DNA of 5,397 nucleotides from Lachnospiraceae bacterium (GTDB taxonomy: Bacteria; Bacillota; Clostridia; Lachnospirales; Lachnospiraceae): assembly GCA_017961385.1 (NCBI GenBank), contig JAGCXJ010000061.1:1-5397 (forward strand), given 5' to 3'. The first letter of the stretch is position 1; every line of letters begins with the position of its first letter. The position numbers were made by a program, and so were the translations under genes. The notes beneath the pieces are model-generated. The model searched no databases and was not told the DNA's origin. It saw nothing but the letters and a program-made list of their open reading frames with translations. Below, in pieces: positions 5,300 to 5,397 of the stretch.

Positions 5300-5397
5300 A
5301 TGAAGAAGAAAATGGTTATCTGGTTACTGACACTGGCAATGGCTGTATCAACAGTCGCAGGCTGCGGATCAAGCAATGAAACGGCTCCTGCAAGTGA
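5300..5397 (+). CDS. Lipoprotein, N-terminal fragment
   Basis: The first 32 codons of a gene running off the right edge. The protein opens with MKKK, then a hydrophobic stretch VIWLLTLAMAVST, then the lipobox VAGC with Cys22, followed by GSSNETAPAS, a flexible Ser/Ala linker. This is a type II signal peptide, so the mature protein should be lipid-anchored on the outer face of the membrane. The SD GGGAGG (5285..5290) sits 9 bases before the ATG, inside the right arm of the leader helix. It follows the sigma/anti-sigma pair on the same strand. From memory, lipoproteins with a DUF4349-type domain often follow ECF sigma/anti-sigma pairs in Lachnospiraceae, but the domain lies beyond the window and this is unverified. 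Lipoprotein is confident; the function is unknown. Confidence 0.85.
   Translation, partial: MKKKMVIWLLTLAMAVSTVAGCGSSNETAPAS

Noticed and set aside
1..5397. CRISPR arrays, tRNA or rRNA genes, insertion sequences.
   Set aside because: No regularly spaced repeats, no tRNA-like cloverleaf or rRNA stretch, and no transposase-like frame were seen on either strand.

Overview
The window looks like chromosomal DNA of a Gram-positive anaerobe of the Clostridia, most likely a Lachnospiraceae member of the Butyrivibrio/Roseburia type. This rests on moderate AT richness, heavy use of ATA and AGA codons, strong purine-rich Shine-Dalgarno (SD) sites, and the style of the ECF sigma/anti-sigma pair and of the small HTH protein. 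Genus-level placement is inference.

Layout. At the left edge (1..190, minus) is the N-terminal part of a small XRE-type helix-turn-helix protein. It diverges from a two-gene plus-strand operon: a CPA1-type cation:proton antiporter (327..1631), then a two-RCK-domain TrkA-like NAD-binding protein (1628..2995) joined by an ATGA overlap. The 136-base divergent region holds two extended -10 promoters, a near-perfect 22-bp palindrome and two copies of CCAAGGATA. A near-consensus promoter (3008..3037) then drives an unrecognised 168-aa membrane protein (3079..3585) with a soluble beta-rich N-terminus, closed by an intrinsic terminator (3600..3635).

The right part is an ECF sigma cluster: the sigma factor (3760..4314, TTG start), a single-pass membrane protein in the anti-sigma position (4301..5161, 14-base overlap with an internal consensus SD), and the start of a lipoprotein gene (5300 to the right edge).

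The antiporter and TrkA-like protein probably form one ion-homeostasis unit in which the RCK protein gates the antiporter by nucleotide or ion binding. The sigma/membrane-protein/lipoprotein set is probably an envelope-signalling unit. The most unusual object is the 138-base gap before the lipoprotein. Its RNA can fold into a long helix (5181..5200 with 5276..5295) that buries the lipoprotein SD, encloses a perfect 8-bp helix, and ends in two small hairpins. I recognise no known riboswitch in it. It is the best candidate here for something undescribed.
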